DNA from: Stenotrophomonas sp.
GTDB taxonomy: Bacteria; Pseudomonadota; Gammaproteobacteria; Xanthomonadales; Xanthomonadaceae
Length of the DNA: 8,587 bases
Direction: 5' to 3'
Assembly: GCA_003484865.1 (NCBI GenBank)
Contig: DMZT01000052.1
Location: forward strand, 1 to 8,587
Shown piece by piece: positions 7,652 through 8,587 of this stretch. Position numbers and translations under genes: made by a program. Each line of letters begins with the position of its first letter. Within the stretch, counting starts at the first letter, position 1. The notes under the pieces were generated by a model, which worked only from the letters and a program-made list of their open reading frames with translations, was not told the DNA's origin and did not search any database.

Positions 7652-8518
7652 TCAGTCCAGCACGCGTTTCGGCGCGCCCTGCAGCCAGGCGGCGATAGTC
7701 TCGACCGCCTGGCCGAAATAGTCCCGGTAATTGCGCGCGGTGACGTAGCCCAGAGGGGGCGTCGCCAATACGTTGGGCAATGTGCGCAGCGGATGCCCGG
7801 CCGGGAGGGGTTCGATGTCGAAGACATCCAGGCCAGCACCGGCGATGCGCTTGTCAGTCAGGGCGTCGATCAACGGCTGCTGATCGATCCGGCCCGCGCG
7901 TGCGGTATTGATCAGACATGCGTGTGCCGGCATGCAGGCCAGCGTGTCGGCATCCACGATCGCGGGGCTGCGTTCGCCCAGGACCCGGTGCAGCGACACC
8001 ACCTCGCTGCCAGCGAACAGGGCCTTCTGCGATATAGCCCATTGCCCCCCCGCCGCCGCCGCAGGTGGCGCGTGGAGATTCGGCCCCCCTGCACTCACCT
8101 GCATCCCGAACGCCTGGCCGATCTGCGCCACGCGCTGACCGATCTTCCCCACTCCCAGCAGTCCCAACCGCGCACCATGCAGGTCACGGCCGACCGTCTG
8201 CTGCCACGGCCCGTCGCTGCGCAATGCATTGGCCTCAGGCATCAGGTGGCGCATCAGGCCGAGGATCAGCGCCCAGGTGATCTCCACGGCAGGCTCGGGA
8301 TGGCTGTCGGTGCCGCAGACGATGACGCCCTGCGCTTTCGCTGCCGCGACATCGATGGCCGCATGGCGCATGCCGCTGGTGATCAGCAGGCGTAGACAGG
8401 GCCGGCGGGCCAACAGTGCCGCGGTGATCGGTGTGCGTTCGCGCATGGCCACCATGGGTGTCGGCATCGCCGAGCGCGGCGACCCGTGCGTCCGTGCTGG
8501 GAGGGGCTGAAACGCAGA
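7652..8518 (-). pseudogene. Decayed D-2-hydroxyacid dehydrogenase, 5'-truncated at an rrn terminator
   Basis: The readable product matches the NAD-dependent D-2-hydroxyacid dehydrogenase family from the segment RERTPITAALLA onward. The Rossmann motif GLLGVGKIGQRV is intact, as are the catalytic Arg in LINTARAG and the Glu in LDVFDIEPLP, and the C-terminus ends normally (WLQGAPKRVLD). Three defects argue for a pseudogene. The usual ~35-40 N-terminal codons are missing, because the homology stops against the rrn terminator. An extra C at 8456-8458 puts the upstream piece (TDARVAALGDADT) in another frame. The catalytic His of the P-H-x-G-Y motif is Pro (codon 7756-7754). Several family-conserved blocks are also garbled, for example SAGGPNLHAPP and TDSHPEPAVE. 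The frame stays open to a TTG at 8521 inside the terminator T tract, and ATGs at 8467, 8455 and 8446 could start a short form, so a truncated protein cannot be excluded. It has no room for its own promoter. Its end faces the MCP stop at 6 bp. Confidence 0.8.
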
Positions 8519-8519
8519 C

Positions 8520-8555
8520 AAAAAGAAAACCCCGCTGCGTGAGCAGCGGGGTTTT
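8520..8555 (-). terminator. Rho-independent terminator of the rRNA operon
   Basis: On the minus strand AAAACCCCGCTGC pairs with GCAGCGGGGTTTT (13 bp perfect stem, arms 8543-8555 and 8526-8538) around a TCAC loop, then CTTTTT. It lies about 11 bp after the 5S rRNA 3' end and would end the rrn transcript. The A and T flanks make it usable in the other direction too, stopping plus-strand readthrough from the MCP before it enters the 5S gene antisense. Confidence 0.93.
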
Positions 8556-8566
8556 CGGGGTAAAAA

Positions 8567-8587
8567 CCCTGGCGATGACCTACTCTC
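8567..8587 (-). rRNA. rrf: 5S ribosomal RNA, 3' end only
   Basis: Read on the minus strand, the last 21 bases give GAGAGTAGG followed by TCATCGCCAGGG, the typical 3' end of a gammaproteobacterial 5S rRNA (the GAGAGUAGG loop/helix segment and the closing helix I strand). The rest of the gene lies beyond the right edge of the window. The exact 3' end is uncertain by a few bases. The terminator 11 bp downstream supports the call and marks the end of a ribosomal RNA operon. Confidence 0.85.

Overview
The window is GC-rich chromosomal DNA from a gammaproteobacterium of the Xanthomonas/Stenotrophomonas family (Lysobacteraceae); a Stenotrophomonas-like source is my best guess. The reasons are the GC-rich codon use, the family flavour of the membrane and SYLF proteins, the A/C..G/T terminator style, and a 5S rRNA tail at the right edge. 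The assignment is inference and no search was run.

Layout from left to right. A BPSS1780-type multi-span membrane protein (+, 104-1003) converges on the Tat export operon (-), and the two share one bidirectional terminator at 1009-1036. The Tat genes read tatA (2577-2350), tatB (2334-1792) and tatC (1795-1046), and tatB/tatC overlap by 4 bp. Upstream of tatA on the same strand is a secreted SYLF-domain protein (3549-2653). Divergent from it, across a 187-bp intergenic region, is hemH (ferrochelatase, 3737-4699). hemH is coupled by an ATGA overlap to an alpha/beta hydrolase (4696-5544).

A 364-bp stretch without a gene follows. It starts with a small hairpin and a good sigma-28 (FliA)-like promoter at 5574-5600, and continues as a leader with several short hairpins. 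It ends at a methyl-accepting chemotaxis protein (MCP, 5909-7645). The MCP has a membrane hairpin with almost no periplasmic part. Its PAS domain carries the His and Trp landmarks of the heme-binding Aer2-type PAS family, which suggests an intracellular oxygen/gas sensor feeding the flagellar chemotaxis system.

The right end is the most unusual part. A D-2-hydroxyacid dehydrogenase gene (-, about 8518-7652) lies 6 bp from the MCP in convergent orientation. It has lost its first ~35-40 codons at the terminator of a ribosomal RNA operon, appears to carry a +1 shift in a C run, and has Pro in place of the catalytic His. It looks like a decaying pseudogene at an rrn-operon junction. The rrn terminator (8520-8555) and the 3' end of 5S rRNA (-, 8567-8587) close the window.

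No mobile element, CRISPR array, tRNA or defence system was seen. I do not find a wholly new system here. The items worth following up are the heme-PAS chemoreceptor with its sigma-28 promoter and long leader, and the dehydrogenase relic fused to the rrn terminator.
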